The translations under genes were made by a program, and so were the position numbers. From Streptococcus oralis (GTDB lineage Bacteria > Bacillota > Bacilli > Lactobacillales > Streptococcaceae): 64,000 nt of DNA. Shown piece after piece: positions 43,901 to 52,429 of the stretch (its first letter is position 1; each line of letters begins with the position of its first letter). The notes beneath the pieces are model-generated. The model searched no databases. It saw nothing but the letters and a program-made list of their open reading frames with translations, and was not told the origin of the DNA. The stretch spans positions 1,325,501 through 1,389,500 of the forward strand of contig NZ_CP029257.1 of NCBI RefSeq assembly GCF_024399415.1, read 5' to 3'.

Positions 43901-45679
43901 TTAGTTTTCCTCCAAATACAAATCAAGAGCTAGTTGTCCATATTGTTTGGTATAGCGATACCAGATGTAGAGAAATTCACCAACTGGTTTTCCGACACTC
44001 TCCTGGAACAAAGCCCATAAGAACCAATAATATGAGGTTACTGCTACATAAGCCAAATAGTGACGTTTGGTTTTCTTATCTGGTACTTCTTGCAAATACA
44101 ATTCCAGTACTTTTTCAGCATCCTCTACGGTATAATTGGAACACGCGATAAAGGTGCCCAAATCTCCTGCTGGCTCTCCCATTCCAGAATATTCCCAATC
44201 AATCAAGCTCATTTCGCCTGCTTCATTCAACAAGAAATTAGGACTATAGGAATCTCCATGACAAAGGACAACCTGTTTGAGATCATTCTGTAAATAACTT
44301 TTGAGAAGTGAAACAGTTTCATCCAATTCCTCGAGGCCATCAAATTCAAATCGATTTCTAGCCTTCAATTTTTCTCTAAAATCATCGATTCCTTCAAATT
44401 GGTCAAAGGAATGTTCCGTTTTTTCTCCAGATTGGTGTAACCGTCTCAAGAGGTCCATTGCTTGTGCCACATCATCCCAATTATCATAATCCAGTTGCTT
44501 AGCATTGGGAATAAATTCTGAAATTTTCCAGCCCTCATCCTTGTTCATGGCTACGAAGGTACGGTCAATCTTTAATTTTGCAGCAATTTCCATAGAAGCT
44601 GCTTCACTAGCTCGGTCGATATAATTTTCCGTTCCCCTGCCCGGATGACGGTAAACATATCTTTTTCCTAGACAGTCAAATGAAAATGATGTGTTGGTTA
44701 ACCCATCTTTTAGAGGTTTGATATTGACAATATCTGAAGCCACACACTTTAATGTCTTACAGATATTATCGATAATAGCTGAGTCTGCATTTACCAAATA
44801 ACGTTCATCAAATTGACGGAGTTCATCTAGTGAATCAAATTCTTTAACAATATCCGCTGAATAGTGACGAGCTTCTAAAAGGAGTTCCTTGACATGCCGA
44901 CTATAATAATCCTCCCAAAGCTGTTCCCGATAAGGTTCGTGCTTAAACTCGGTTTCTAAAATTTCCTTGAATTTCTCGCTAAATGCACGGTCAAAATAAA
45001 CGTGCCCCACCATGGCCCAAGTATTTTCTCCACCAATTTGGATATCAATGATGGTGTGATTCGAATCCTCTATAGCACAATATTCGTCCGTTTGACCTTC
45101 TGCAAATATCGTCGAGTAGTAACCTCTATAAATATATTGCTCAAAAGGATTTTCCACAAAATAATTATCTGATGAACAAATATACGTGTTGGAAAGTTGA
45201 TCTTTAACCAACATAAGAGACGAACAGTTATTGTATTTGTAGTAATCATTATTCACTACAATTTTTACACCAAACTTCTCTGCAAGATAGAACATTTTTT
45301 CTTGAAGATAGCCTACAATAACGGTTATATCTTCTATTCCTGCTTCTTGCAGCTGTCTGATTTCCCTCTCTATCAAGCGTTCCCCCTTGACTTGAAGTAA
45401 TCCTTTGGGAATCTCATAAGACAAAGGAGCAAAACGACTACTCATGCCAGCAGCCATTATAATGGCATTTTTTACTCGATAGGGTTCTAAAACTTTCTGG
45501 CCTAGTTCAGTTAAGTGAAGTTCCTCATCAACCCACTTCTCTTCTTTCAGTTTTTTCAATAATGTGTTAACTGTCCCTAAAGATAGGTCTAACTCTTCAG
45601 CTAACTGTCTCTGAGTAAAGGTCTTTTCTTTATGTATCAACATAAAACGCAAAAGTTTAAATTGTTTTTCTGTTAGCAT
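43901..45679 (-). CDS. Fusion of winged-helix, LicC-like nucleotidyltransferase and LicA-like kinase
   Basis: 592-aa three-part cytoplasmic protein. Residues 1-66: a MarR-like winged helix (FTQRQLAEELDLSLGTVNTL). Residues about 70-300: a sugar-phosphate/CTP:phosphocholine-type nucleotidyltransferase with the signature AAGMSSRF (76-83), then EIPKGLLQVKG (89-99) and the acidic SSDNYF metal motif. Residues about 310-592: a choline/aminoglycoside kinase-like domain with Brenner motif HGDSYSPN (474-481) and metal-binding Asp494 in LIDWEY. Kinase plus cytidylyltransferase would phosphorylate an amino-alcohol and couple it to a nucleotide, as LicA and LicC do separately for choline. AGGAGG precedes the ATG. 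A consensus promoter with a palindrome over the -10 box suggests that the attached winged helix autoregulates. The true substrate is unknown. Confidence 0.88.
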   Translation of the reverse strand: MLTEKQFKLLRFMLIHKEKTFTQRQLAEELDLSLGTVNTLLKKLKEEKWVDEELHLTELGQKVLEPYRVKNAIIMAAGMSSRFAPLSYEIPKGLLQVKGERLIEREIRQLQEAGIEDITVIVGYLQEKMFYLAEKFGVKIVVNNDYYKYNNCSSLMLVKDQLSNTYICSSDNYFVENPFEQYIYRGYYSTIFAEGQTDEYCAIEDSNHTIIDIQIGGENTWAMVGHVYFDRAFSEKFKEILETEFKHEPYREQLWEDYYSRHVKELLLEARHYSADIVKEFDSLDELRQFDERYLVNADSAIIDNICKTLKCVASDIVNIKPLKDGLTNTSFSFDCLGKRYVYRHPGRGTENYIDRASEAASMEIAAKLKIDRTFVAMNKDEGWKISEFIPNAKQLDYDNWDDVAQAMDLLRRLHQSGEKTEHSFDQFEGIDDFREKLKARNRFEFDGLEELDETVSLLKSYLQNDLKQVVLCHGDSYSPNFLLNEAGEMSLIDWEYSGMGEPAGDLGTFIACSNYTVEDAEKVLELYLQEVPDKKTKRHYLAYVAVTSYYWFLWALFQESVGKPVGEFLYIWYRYTKQYGQLALDLYLEEN

Positions 45680-45709
45680 TCTTAGTCCTCCTGTTCAATT
45701 TTTTCTTAC

Positions 45710-45725
45710 TCATATTATAATATGA
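45710..45725. promoter_or_regulatory. Perfect 16-bp palindrome over the -10 box of the fusion operon
   Basis: TCATATTATAATATGA is its own reverse complement and completely covers the TATAAT of the operon promoter. It is a candidate operator for the fusion protein's own winged helix. Confidence 0.55.
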
Positions 45726-45742
45726 ACAAAAAGGACTGTCAA
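45714..45742 (-). promoter_or_regulatory. Consensus promoter of the fusion/NCS1 operon
   Basis: TTGACA (45737-45742), 17-bp spacer, TATAAT (45714-45719) on the minus strand: a perfect sigma-A match, and so likely to need repression. Confidence 0.9.
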
Positions 45743-45803
45743 TTCAAATAGGGAAACAATGAGTAAAAATTAAGGCCTTCTTCCCTTTCCTCAAAAACAT
45801 ATA

Positions 45804-45831
45804 AATAAAAGAGCTCCTTATTCTGGAGCCC
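45804..45831 (-). terminator. Second terminator downstream of livF
   Basis: GGCTCC-AGAATAA-GGAGCT followed by CTTTTATTT on the minus strand. Confidence 0.75.
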
Positions 45832-45900
45832 TGAAATATTTTATATTTTTGATAAGTAGTCGTATTAGGTGTCGCTTGGCTGCAATCCTTATCCGCCGAC

Positions 45901-45922
45901 TAAAAAGGTCTCCCAGACCTTT
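45901..45922 (-). terminator. First terminator downstream of livF
   Basis: AAAGGTC-TGGGA-GACCTTT plus TT immediately after the livF stop. The two tandem terminators insulate the fusion operon. Confidence 0.8.
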
Positions 45923-46633
45923 TTAGCCACCTAGATATGCTTTTCTGACTTCATCTGATGCTGCGAGTTCTTTTCCTGTTCCTGATAGGACAATCTTTCC
46001 TGTTTCAAGTACATAACCACGGTCAGAAATAGCAAGGGCCTTGTTAGCGTTCTGTTCAATTAGGAGAACCGTTGTTCCTTGCTTCTGAATATCTTGAATG
46101 ATATCAAAAATTTCTTGGATAAAGATTGGGGCAAGTCCCATTGACGGCTCATCCAAGAGAAGGAGCTTAGGTGTAGACATGAGAGCGCGTCCCATAGCCA
46201 GCATCTGCTGTTCACCACCTGAAAGAGTTGCCGCATCTTGGTTTTTGCGTTCTTCCAGACGAGGGAAACGTGAAAAGACTTTTTTCAAGTTGGCTTGATT
46301 TTCTTCACGATTTTTCTTTAAAAAGGCTCCCATTTCCAAGTTTTCCATAACAGTCAAGCCTGGGAAAACATGGCGTCCCTCAGGAACTTGTGAAAGGCCA
46401 CCTGCCACGATTTTTTGAGCTGGCAACTTTTGAATTTCTTTTCCTAAAAACTGAATTTTACCAGCACTTGGACGAACCAAACCTGAAAGGGTACGAAGAA
46501 TGGTTGTTTTACCAGCACCATTGGCACCGATAAGAGAAACAACTTCACCTTCATTAACCTCGAAACTTACATCACGAACTGCTTGGATCATACCGTAATG
46601 CACAGAGAGGTTTTCAACTTTTAACATAGACAT
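45923..46633 (-). CDS. livF: LivF, branched-chain amino acid ABC transporter ATPase
   Basis: One of two ATPases of the leucine/isoleucine/valine importer. 236 aa with Walker A GANGAGKTTILRTLSG, signature LSGGEQQMLAMGRALM, Walker B LLLLDEPSMGLAP and the LivF-typical short C-terminus. Its ATG overlaps the livG stop codon (TAATG). Last gene of the operon livJ-livH-livM-livG-livF, followed by tandem terminators. Confidence 0.96.
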   Translation of the reverse strand: MSMLKVENLSVHYGMIQAVRDVSFEVNEGEVVSLIGANGAGKTTILRTLSGLVRPSAGKIQFLGKEIQKLPAQKIVAGGLSQVPEGRHVFPGLTVMENLEMGAFLKKNREENQANLKKVFSRFPRLEERKNQDAATLSGGEQQMLAMGRALMSTPKLLLLDEPSMGLAPIFIQEIFDIIQDIQKQGTTVLLIEQNANKALAISDRGYVLETGKIVLSGTGKELAASDEVRKAYLGG

Positions 46634-47397
46634 TAGGCTTCACCTCCTAGATAAGCTTCAATAACGCGTTTGTTGTTCTTGATCTCATCCGGAGTCCCAT
46701 GAGCAATCAACCGACCATATTCAAGAACATAGATACGCTCAGTGACTTCCATAACCAAATTCATATCATGTTCGATAAGCATGATGGTAATTTTAAATTC
46801 ATCTTTGATACGACGGATCAATTCTGTCAATTCAGCTGTTTCTTGTGGATTCATACCAGCTGCAGGTTCATCCAAAAAGAGAATTTTGGGTTCAGTTGCC
46901 AGAGCACGAACGATTTCTAATCGACGTTGTTGACCATAGGCCAGATTCTTGGCAAGAGTATTTGCGTCACCATCCAAATCAAAAATCTTCAGCAAGTCCA
47001 AAGCTTTGCTTTTTAATTCTTCCTCATTCTTATAAAAAGCTGGTAGGCGTAGGAAGCTCGCAAGGACATGTTGTTTATGATGATTGCTAAATGCAATCAA
47101 AACATTTTCCAAAACTGTCAAGTCCTTGAACAAACGAATATTTTGGAAAGTACGACTGAGACCAAGTGAGGCAATCTTATAGGGAGTTTTCCCATTTAGG
47201 AGGTGACCATCTAGTGTCACAGTACCTTCGCTCGGTTCATAAACACCGGTCAAGAGATTGAAAAGGGTCGTTTTACCAGCCCCGTTTGGTCCAATCAGAC
47301 CAACCAATTCTCCCTCATTCAATTCAAGAGTGACATCTCCAACAGCTGTTAGACCGCCAAAATGTTTGGTTAACTGTTTAACTTCAAGTAGTGCCAT
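46633..47397 (-). CDS. livG: LivG, branched-chain amino acid ABC transporter ATPase
   Basis: Second ATPase of the importer, 254 aa. Walker A GPNGAGKTTLFNLLTG, signature LAYGQQRRLEIVRALA (the variant LAYGQQ is typical of LivG), Walker B LFLDEPAAGMNPQE, switch His in LIEHDMNLVM. Overlaps livM by one base at its start and livF at its end. Confidence 0.96.
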   Translation of the reverse strand: MALLEVKQLTKHFGGLTAVGDVTLELNEGELVGLIGPNGAGKTTLFNLLTGVYEPSEGTVTLDGHLLNGKTPYKIASLGLSRTFQNIRLFKDLTVLENVLIAFSNHHKQHVLASFLRLPAFYKNEEELKSKALDLLKIFDLDGDANTLAKNLAYGQQRRLEIVRALATEPKILFLDEPAAGMNPQETAELTELIRRIKDEFKITIMLIEHDMNLVMEVTERIYVLEYGRLIAHGTPDEIKNNKRVIEAYLGGEA

Positions 47398-48353
47398 TAG
47401 TTTTGTCCCTCCTTCTTCGATTTTTTAAAGAAACGTGATAGACTTAATTCCCATGTCCCAAGAAGTCCACCTGGTCTGAAAATCATGACCAATACAAGAG
47501 CCAAAGCGTAGATAATCATACGTACGCTTGCTACATCCTGAAGGAGCATATTTAAAATTCCTAAAACAATCGCTGAAACGATGGTACCAGTAATGGATCC
47601 AAGTCCACCAAATACAACGATAATCAACACGTTGATGGAATTAATAAAGGTGTAATCTTTTGGGACAACAGATCCGATAAAACCAGCCTGAAGTGAACCA
47701 GCAATACTTGCTGTAATGGCTCCAAAGACAAAAGCGATAATCTTGATCTTTGTGGTGTTTACCCCAACAGACTCTGCAGCAATCTCATCCTCACGAACAG
47801 ATAGAGTAGAGCGTCCAATTGGACTACGTAAGAAATTGAGAGTTGCAATAGTTGTAATCACTACAAAAAGATAAACCATTTGCCAGTTGGTAAAGTTTGG
47901 AATACCCAAGATACCAGCAGCACCGTTGGTCAAACTGCCACCATTAATGATAAAGATACGAATGATTTCTGAAACACCTAGTGTCGCAACAGCCAGGTAG
48001 TCACCCTTTAAACGAAGCGTTGGAATCCCAACGAGCAAAGCGACTGCACCAGAAATCAAGGCACCCAAGACCATTGCTCCAAAGAAGGCACCATAGGTTG
48101 GTGATTTTGAACCAATAATCGCTGCTGCATAAGCCCCAATCGCCATAAAACCTGCATGACCAAGTGAGAATTGTCCTGAAAAACCAACGATTAAGTTCAA
48201 ACCTACTGCAAGGATGATATTAATCCCAATTTGTTCTAAAATTTGGACATGGAATAGATTGAGAACACCAGCAGAAACCAGTACAGTAATCAATCCATAA
48301 CCCGCTAACAGAAGGAATAACCAGAGAGTATTTACTTTAAGATTTGTCTTCAT
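47397..48353 (-). CDS. livM: LivM, branched-chain amino acid ABC transporter permease
   Basis: Membrane subunit, 318 aa with about nine hydrophobic segments and LivM motifs (GLNLIVGFSGQFSLGHAGFMAIGAY, GVSEIIRIFIINGG, GGLGSITGTIVSAIVLG). Follows livH by 3 bp and overlaps livG by one base. Confidence 0.95.
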   Translation of the reverse strand: MKTNLKVNTLWLFLLLAGYGLITVLVSAGVLNLFHVQILEQIGINIILAVGLNLIVGFSGQFSLGHAGFMAIGAYAAAIIGSKSPTYGAFFGAMVLGALISGAVALLVGIPTLRLKGDYLAVATLGVSEIIRIFIINGGSLTNGAAGILGIPNFTNWQMVYLFVVITTIATLNFLRSPIGRSTLSVREDEIAAESVGVNTTKIKIIAFVFGAITASIAGSLQAGFIGSVVPKDYTFINSINVLIIVVFGGLGSITGTIVSAIVLGILNMLLQDVASVRMIIYALALVLVMIFRPGGLLGTWELSLSRFFKKSKKEGQN

Positions 48354-48356
48354 TGT

Positions 48357-49235
48357 TTACACCTTCTCTTTCACATTCTTACCAAGGATACCTGCAGGTC
48401 GAACAATCAGAATCAAAAGCAAGATTCCATACACGATAGCATCACGGAAATCAGACATACCAAAGGCAGTAGCAAATGTTTCCAACAAGCCAATCACAAA
48501 TCCTCCTAGAGCTGCACCAGGAATAATCCCGATACCACCGAGTACGGCCGCAACGAATGATTTTAGACCTGGAGTCACACCCATCAAAGGTTCAAGAGAG
48601 TTGTAGTAAAGGGCAATGAGGACTCCTGCTGCACCAGCAAGGGCTGAACCCAAAGCAAAGGTAAAGCTGATTGTACGATTTACATTAATTCCCATCAATT
48701 GAGCTGCGTCACTATCAACTGATACCGCACGCATGGCTTTCCCCATTTTTGTTTTTTGGACGATCAATTGCAATAAAACCATCAAGAGTACAGAAACTGC
48801 TAAAATCATCAATTGAACATTTGTCAAGCTAATTGGTCCCAAGTCAAAGCGAACTGTTTCAATTGCTTGAGGGAAGGCACGAGTATTGGCGCCTACTAGA
48901 TAAACCATTCCGTATTCCAGTAGGAAAGACACTCCGATGGCAGTAATCAATACAGCAATACGTGTAGAGTGTCGTAAAGGACGGTAGGCAAGAAACTCAA
49001 TCACAACACCAAGTAGTGCGGTCCCTGCCATTGAAATAATTAAAGCTAAAAAGAAATCCATTTGGAAAGAATTAATCAAAAAGTAACCAATAAAGGCACC
49101 CATCATGTATATATCGCCATGGGCGAAGTTGATGAGTTTGATAATTCCATAAACCATGGTATAACCCAGAGCCAAAAGTGCATAAACACTACCCAGAATT
49201 AGACCATTCACAAGTTGTTGGAGCATAGCATTCAC
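48357..49235 (-). CDS. livH: LivH, branched-chain amino acid ABC transporter permease
   Basis: Membrane subunit, 292 aa, with LivH motifs GSVYALLALGYTMVYGIIKLINFAHG and AAVLGGIGIIPGAALGGFVIG. Separated from livJ by 110 bp containing an imperfect hairpin that may adjust expression of the permease genes relative to the abundant binding protein. Confidence 0.95.
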   Translation of the reverse strand: MNAMLQQLVNGLILGSVYALLALGYTMVYGIIKLINFAHGDIYMMGAFIGYFLINSFQMDFFLALIISMAGTALLGVVIEFLAYRPLRHSTRIAVLITAIGVSFLLEYGMVYLVGANTRAFPQAIETVRFDLGPISLTNVQLMILAVSVLLMVLLQLIVQKTKMGKAMRAVSVDSDAAQLMGINVNRTISFTFALGSALAGAAGVLIALYYNSLEPLMGVTPGLKSFVAAVLGGIGIIPGAALGGFVIGLLETFATAFGMSDFRDAIVYGILLLILIVRPAGILGKNVKEKV

Positions 49236-49285
49236 TCTTTTCTATCGTTATTTTTTAGAAAATTTCATTATTTTCACAAGTTCAT

Positions 49286-49330
49286 AAACACCGAAACAGG
49301 GAGTGAGTCAAAGGCTCATTCCCCATTTCA
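49286..49330 (-). other. Imperfect hairpin between livJ and livH
   Basis: GGGGAATGAG and CTCACTCCC (minus strand) can pair around CCTTTGA. Only a weak T-tract follows, so this is more likely an RNA-stability or partial-termination element than a full terminator. Confidence 0.45.
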
Positions 49331-49345
49331 ATTACTATTCTAATG

Positions 49346-50506
49346 TTATGGTTTTACAACTTCTGCTTCTTCAACTTTACCATTGTTCATGGTCATCATG
49401 TAAGCAGTTTTCACTGTATTGTGGTCAGCATCAAAGCTTGTTTGACCAGTGACACCATCAAAATCTTTGGTTTTAGCAAGGTTGTCCTTGATCTCACCTG
49501 AGTTTTTAGCACCTTTTGCAGCATTTGCTACTAAGTAAACTGAGTCATAGGCCAAAGCTGAGAATGTTGAAGGCTCTTCGTTGTATTTAGCACGGTATGC
49601 TTCAAGGAAAGCTTTAGCTTTTGCAGAAACATCAACAGTAGTTGAGAATCCAGAGATGAAGTAAATGTTTGATGCTCTTTCAGCAGTTGCTTGTTGAACA
49701 AATTCTTCACCGTTAAATCCATCACCACCAATGATTGGTTTATCAATTCCCATACCACGAGCTTGGTTTACAATTTTACCAGCTTCTGTGTAGTAACCTG
49801 GAACTACGATAGCGTCAAACTCTTTCCCTTTCATTTTAGTAAGGGCTGCTTGGAAGTCAGTATCACCTGCTACAAACGTTTCATCTGCTACAATCTCACC
49901 CTTGTAGGCTTCGCGGAATGATTTAGCAATACCTTTTGCATAGTCACTAGCGTTGTCAGTATAAAGAACAACCTTCTTAGCATTCAATTTGTTTGTTACA
50001 TAGTTAGAAATAATCTTCCCTTGGAAGCTATCTTGAAATGTTCCGATAAATAGGTAATCTTGACCTTTAGTCAAACCGTCTTGAGTAGCACTTGGTGAAA
50101 TCAATGGCACTCCAGCTTTAGTAGCGTTAGCTACAGCTGCAGCAGTTGCACCAGATGTCGCAGGTCCTACAATAGCTGCTACTTTTGATTGGGTAACAAG
50201 GTTTGTTGTAACAGAAGCTGATTCAGCAGTTTCAGACTTGTTGTCTTTGTCTACAACTTCGATTTGTTTTCCATCAATTCCACCTGCAGCGTTGATTTCG
50301 TCTACAGCAAGTTGGGCACCTTTTTGTTCAGCTGTACCGTAAGCTGCCACAGCACCTGTCTCTTCAAAGTTAAAACCGATTTTAATTGTTTTTTCGTCTA
50401 CTGGATTTCCAGTTGTGTTTGACGCTCCTGACTTGACCTCTCCACATGCAGCAAGAAGAGCCACACTAGCAAGAGCCACAAAAGATAGGGCAAATTTTTT
50501 CTTCAT
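49346..50506 (-). CDS. livJ: LivJ, branched-chain amino acid-binding lipoprotein
   Basis: Extracellular receptor lipoprotein of the importer, 386 aa. Lipobox LLAAC places the lipidated Cys at about residue 21. The periplasmic-binding fold type I follows (IKIGFNFEETGAVAAYG, AIVGPATSGATAAAV, GGDGFNGEEF). First gene of the liv operon. A CodY box lies between the -35 and -10 of its promoter, so the operon should be repressed when branched-chain amino acids are plentiful. Confidence 0.96.
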   Translation of the reverse strand: MKKKFALSFVALASVALLAACGEVKSGASNTTGNPVDEKTIKIGFNFEETGAVAAYGTAEQKGAQLAVDEINAAGGIDGKQIEVVDKDNKSETAESASVTTNLVTQSKVAAIVGPATSGATAAAVANATKAGVPLISPSATQDGLTKGQDYLFIGTFQDSFQGKIISNYVTNKLNAKKVVLYTDNASDYAKGIAKSFREAYKGEIVADETFVAGDTDFQAALTKMKGKEFDAIVVPGYYTEAGKIVNQARGMGIDKPIIGGDGFNGEEFVQQATAERASNIYFISGFSTTVDVSAKAKAFLEAYRAKYNEEPSTFSALAYDSVYLVANAAKGAKNSGEIKDNLAKTKDFDGVTGQTSFDADHNTVKTAYMMTMNNGKVEEAEVVKP

Positions 50507-50547
50507 TTTTAATCTCCTTATAGTTGTTTCAAAAATTGTATGTTAAG

Positions 50548-50576
50548 AATATACCGAATTATCAGAAAATTGTCAA
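50548..50576 (-). promoter_or_regulatory. livJ promoter
   Basis: TTGACA (50571-50576), 17-bp spacer, TATATT (50548-50553) on the minus strand. Confidence 0.88.
50557..50571. promoter_or_regulatory. CodY box in the livJ promoter
   Basis: AATTATCAGAAAATT differs from the CodY consensus AATTTTCWGAAAATT at one position, and fills the spacer between -35 and -10. Confidence 0.88.
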
Positions 50577-50594
50577 TGTATTTGTTTAACTTTT

Positions 50595-50864
50595 TTAAAT
50601 GATAACGTTTTCTTCGGTTCGATAGAGATTCCCAACGAAGGGAGTTTCTAGCTCTTGAATATGGCAACGTCTAATTTTCTTGATATATCTTTCCTTACCT
50701 AATCTCTCAACTAAGTCATCTAACTCCTCAGTTGGAACATAGAGCTGCAAGTAACGATGTTTTTTGGAATGGTAACAGATATCACCGTATTCCTGAAGTT
50801 TTTTTGCATCTCGATTATAGTAGAGATAGATGATTAATCCTGATCGATTTGTTTTTTCAAACAT
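50595..50864 (-). CDS. ylbG: YlbG family (DUF2129) protein
   Basis: 89-aa cytoplasmic protein of the YlbG/UPF0298 family, function unknown, conserved in Bacilli. Signatures: [22 protein letters not shown] and [12 protein letters not shown]. Transcribed from a TGATATAAT box that directly follows the clpP terminator's T-run. It could also receive read-through from clpP. Confidence 0.88.
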   Translation of the reverse strand: MFEKTNRSGLIIYLYYNRDAKKLQEYGDICYHSKKHRYLQLYVPTEELDDLVERLGKERYIKKIRRCHIQELETPFVGNLYRTEENVII

Positions 50865-50895
50865 GAGGAATCCTCTTTCTAAGAAATCTTCTCCT

Positions 50896-50904
50896 ATTAT
50901 ATCA
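50896..50904 (-). promoter_or_regulatory. Extended -10 promoter of ylbG (TGATATAAT)
   Basis: TGATATAAT on the minus strand directly downstream of the clpP terminator T-tract. Confidence 0.7.
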
Positions 50905-50933
50905 AAAAAAGCAAACTCCGTCGAGTTTGCTTT
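50904..50933 (-). terminator. Terminator of clpP
   Basis: AAAGCAAACTC-GACG-GAGTTTGCTTT followed by a T-run on the minus strand; the T-run merges into the ylbG promoter. Confidence 0.92.
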
Positions 50934-50942
50934 CTAGGTTGC

Positions 50943-51533
50943 TTAGCTTAACGAATTATTGGCCATGATTTCATCAATAAAGCCATATTCAAGTGTTTCT
51001 TGGGCACTCATCCAGTAATCACGTTCCGCATCTGCATGAATTTGCTCGACTGATTTACCAGAGTTATCTGCAAGGATTTGCTCCAAAGTCTTACGAGTTT
51101 TGAGCAAGTGCTCTGCAGCGATTGCCATATCGGTTTGTTGGGTACCACCACCTGTTCCACCCATTGGTTGGTGAATCATGTACTCTGCATTTGGAAGCAT
51201 GAAACGTTTGCCTTTTGCACCACTTGATGCGATGACAGTACCCATAGATGCAGCCATCCCCATAACGATAGTTTGGACATCTGCCTTGATAAAGTTCATG
51301 GTATCAACGATTGCCAAACCAGCTGAAACAGAGCCCCCAGGTGTATTGACATAAAGGTAAATATCTTTTGTGCTGTCTTGGGCATCCAAGAAAAGTAATT
51401 GGGCGATAACGGAGTTGGCCATGTTGTCTTCAACTGGACCTGTTAGCATGATGATGCGGTCTTTCAGAAGACGAGAGTAAATATCATAGGAACGTTCTCC
51501 ACGGCTTGTTTGTTCAATAACTACAGGAATCAT
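50943..51533 (-). CDS. clpP: ClpP, ATP-dependent Clp protease proteolytic subunit
   Basis: Serine protease barrel that degrades proteins delivered by ClpE, ClpC, ClpX or ClpL. 196 aa. Catalytic Ser in [14 protein letters not shown] (about 96), His in [12 protein letters not shown] (about 121) and Asp downstream (about 170) are present, as is the N-terminal axial-loop region ([22 protein letters not shown]). Its promoter is overlapped by a CtsR operator. Confidence 0.98.
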   Translation of the reverse strand: MIPVVIEQTSRGERSYDIYSRLLKDRIIMLTGPVEDNMANSVIAQLLFLDAQDSTKDIYLYVNTPGGSVSAGLAIVDTMNFIKADVQTIVMGMAASMGTVIASSGAKGKRFMLPNAEYMIHQPMGGTGGGTQQTDMAIAAEHLLKTRKTLEQILADNSGKSVEQIHADAERDYWMSAQETLEYGFIDEIMANNSLS

Positions 51534-51593
51534 TCATTTCTCCTTTTATGTTTTATGTTGAATTTTCTTAGTCTTACGACTCAATACAGAATT

Positions 51594-51622
51594 ATTATAT
51601 CTTTTTGGTCAAAAAAGGTCAA
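51594..51622 (-). promoter_or_regulatory. clpP promoter
   Basis: TTGACC (51617-51622), 17-bp spacer, TATAAT (51594-51599) on the minus strand. Confidence 0.85.
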
Positions 51623-51623
51623 A
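51607..51623. promoter_or_regulatory. CtsR operator at clpP
   Basis: GGTCAAAAAAGGTCAAA is an exact match to RGTCAAANANRGTCAAA and overlaps the -35 box and spacer. Confidence 0.94.
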
Positions 51624-51711
51624 TTTTTGCTCTATTCTCTAAACAGAAACAAAAACTCAACCTCCTTTCAAGTCAAAAACGAACTTCTAATTTCAGTATT
51701 TACTTGCTATC

Positions 51712-52341
51712 TTATTTGGTACCGAACAAGCGGTCTCCAGCATCTCCAAGACCTGGAACGATATAACCGTGTTCGTTCAAGCGTTCATCCAAGGCTGCTG
51801 TAAAAATTTCTACATCTGGGTGAGCTTCTTGAAGAGCTTTCACTCCTTCTGGAGCAGATACTAGGCAGACAAACTTGATATTTGATGCGCCACGTTTTTT
51901 AAGGGAGTCAACAGCCAAGATAGCTGAACCACCCGTTGCCAACATTGGATCCACTACAAAGATTTGACGTTGGTCAATATCCTCAGGCAATTTCACCAAG
52001 TATTCAACTGGTTGAAGGGTTTCTTCATCACGGTACATACCGATATGACCAACTTTGGCTGCTGGAACCAAGCTCAAGAGGCCATCTACCATCCCGATAC
52101 CTGCGCGCAAGATTGGGACAATCGCCAATTTTTTCCCAGCCAATTGTTTTTGAACGGTCTTTGTGATAGGTGTTTCGATTTCCACATCTTCAAGTGGAAG
52201 ATCACGAAGTACTTCATATCCCATCAACATTGCAATCTCATCAACTAGCTCACGAAAAGCTTTTGTAGAAGTATCTGTACGTCGCAAGATTGACAATTTG
52301 TGTTGAATGAGTGGATGATTAATGACTTCAATTTTTCCCAT
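51712..52341 (-). CDS. upp: Upp, uracil phosphoribosyltransferase
   Basis: Pyrimidine salvage: uracil + PRPP to UMP. 209 aa, exactly the family length when started at the ATG at 52341 (GAAGGAA 8 nt upstream), not at the in-frame upstream codon at 52362. PRPP motif [18 protein letters not shown] (about 130-147) and uracil-binding [16 protein letters not shown] at the C-terminus. Confidence 0.97.
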   Translation of the reverse strand: MGKIEVINHPLIQHKLSILRRTDTSTKAFRELVDEIAMLMGYEVLRDLPLEDVEIETPITKTVQKQLAGKKLAIVPILRAGIGMVDGLLSLVPAAKVGHIGMYRDEETLQPVEYLVKLPEDIDQRQIFVVDPMLATGGSAILAVDSLKKRGASNIKFVCLVSAPEGVKALQEAHPDVEIFTAALDERLNEHGYIVPGLGDAGDRLFGTK

Positions 52342-52374
52342 TTTCTGAGTTCCTTCTTTCAATTTATTCTTCTT

Positions 52375-52383
52375 ATTATATCA
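52375..52383 (-). promoter_or_regulatory. Extended -10 promoter of upp (TGATATAAT)
   Basis: TGATATAAT on the minus strand directly following the comEB terminator T-run. Confidence 0.72.
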
Positions 52384-52384
52384 A

Positions 52385-52412
52385 AAAACGGTTTAAAAAG
52401 CTTTCTAAACCA
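52385..52412 (-). terminator. Terminator of comEB
   Basis: GGTTTA-n10-TAAACC followed by GTTTTTT on the minus strand, running into the upp promoter. Confidence 0.7.
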
Positions 52413-52429
52413 TTTATTTTTATTAATTT

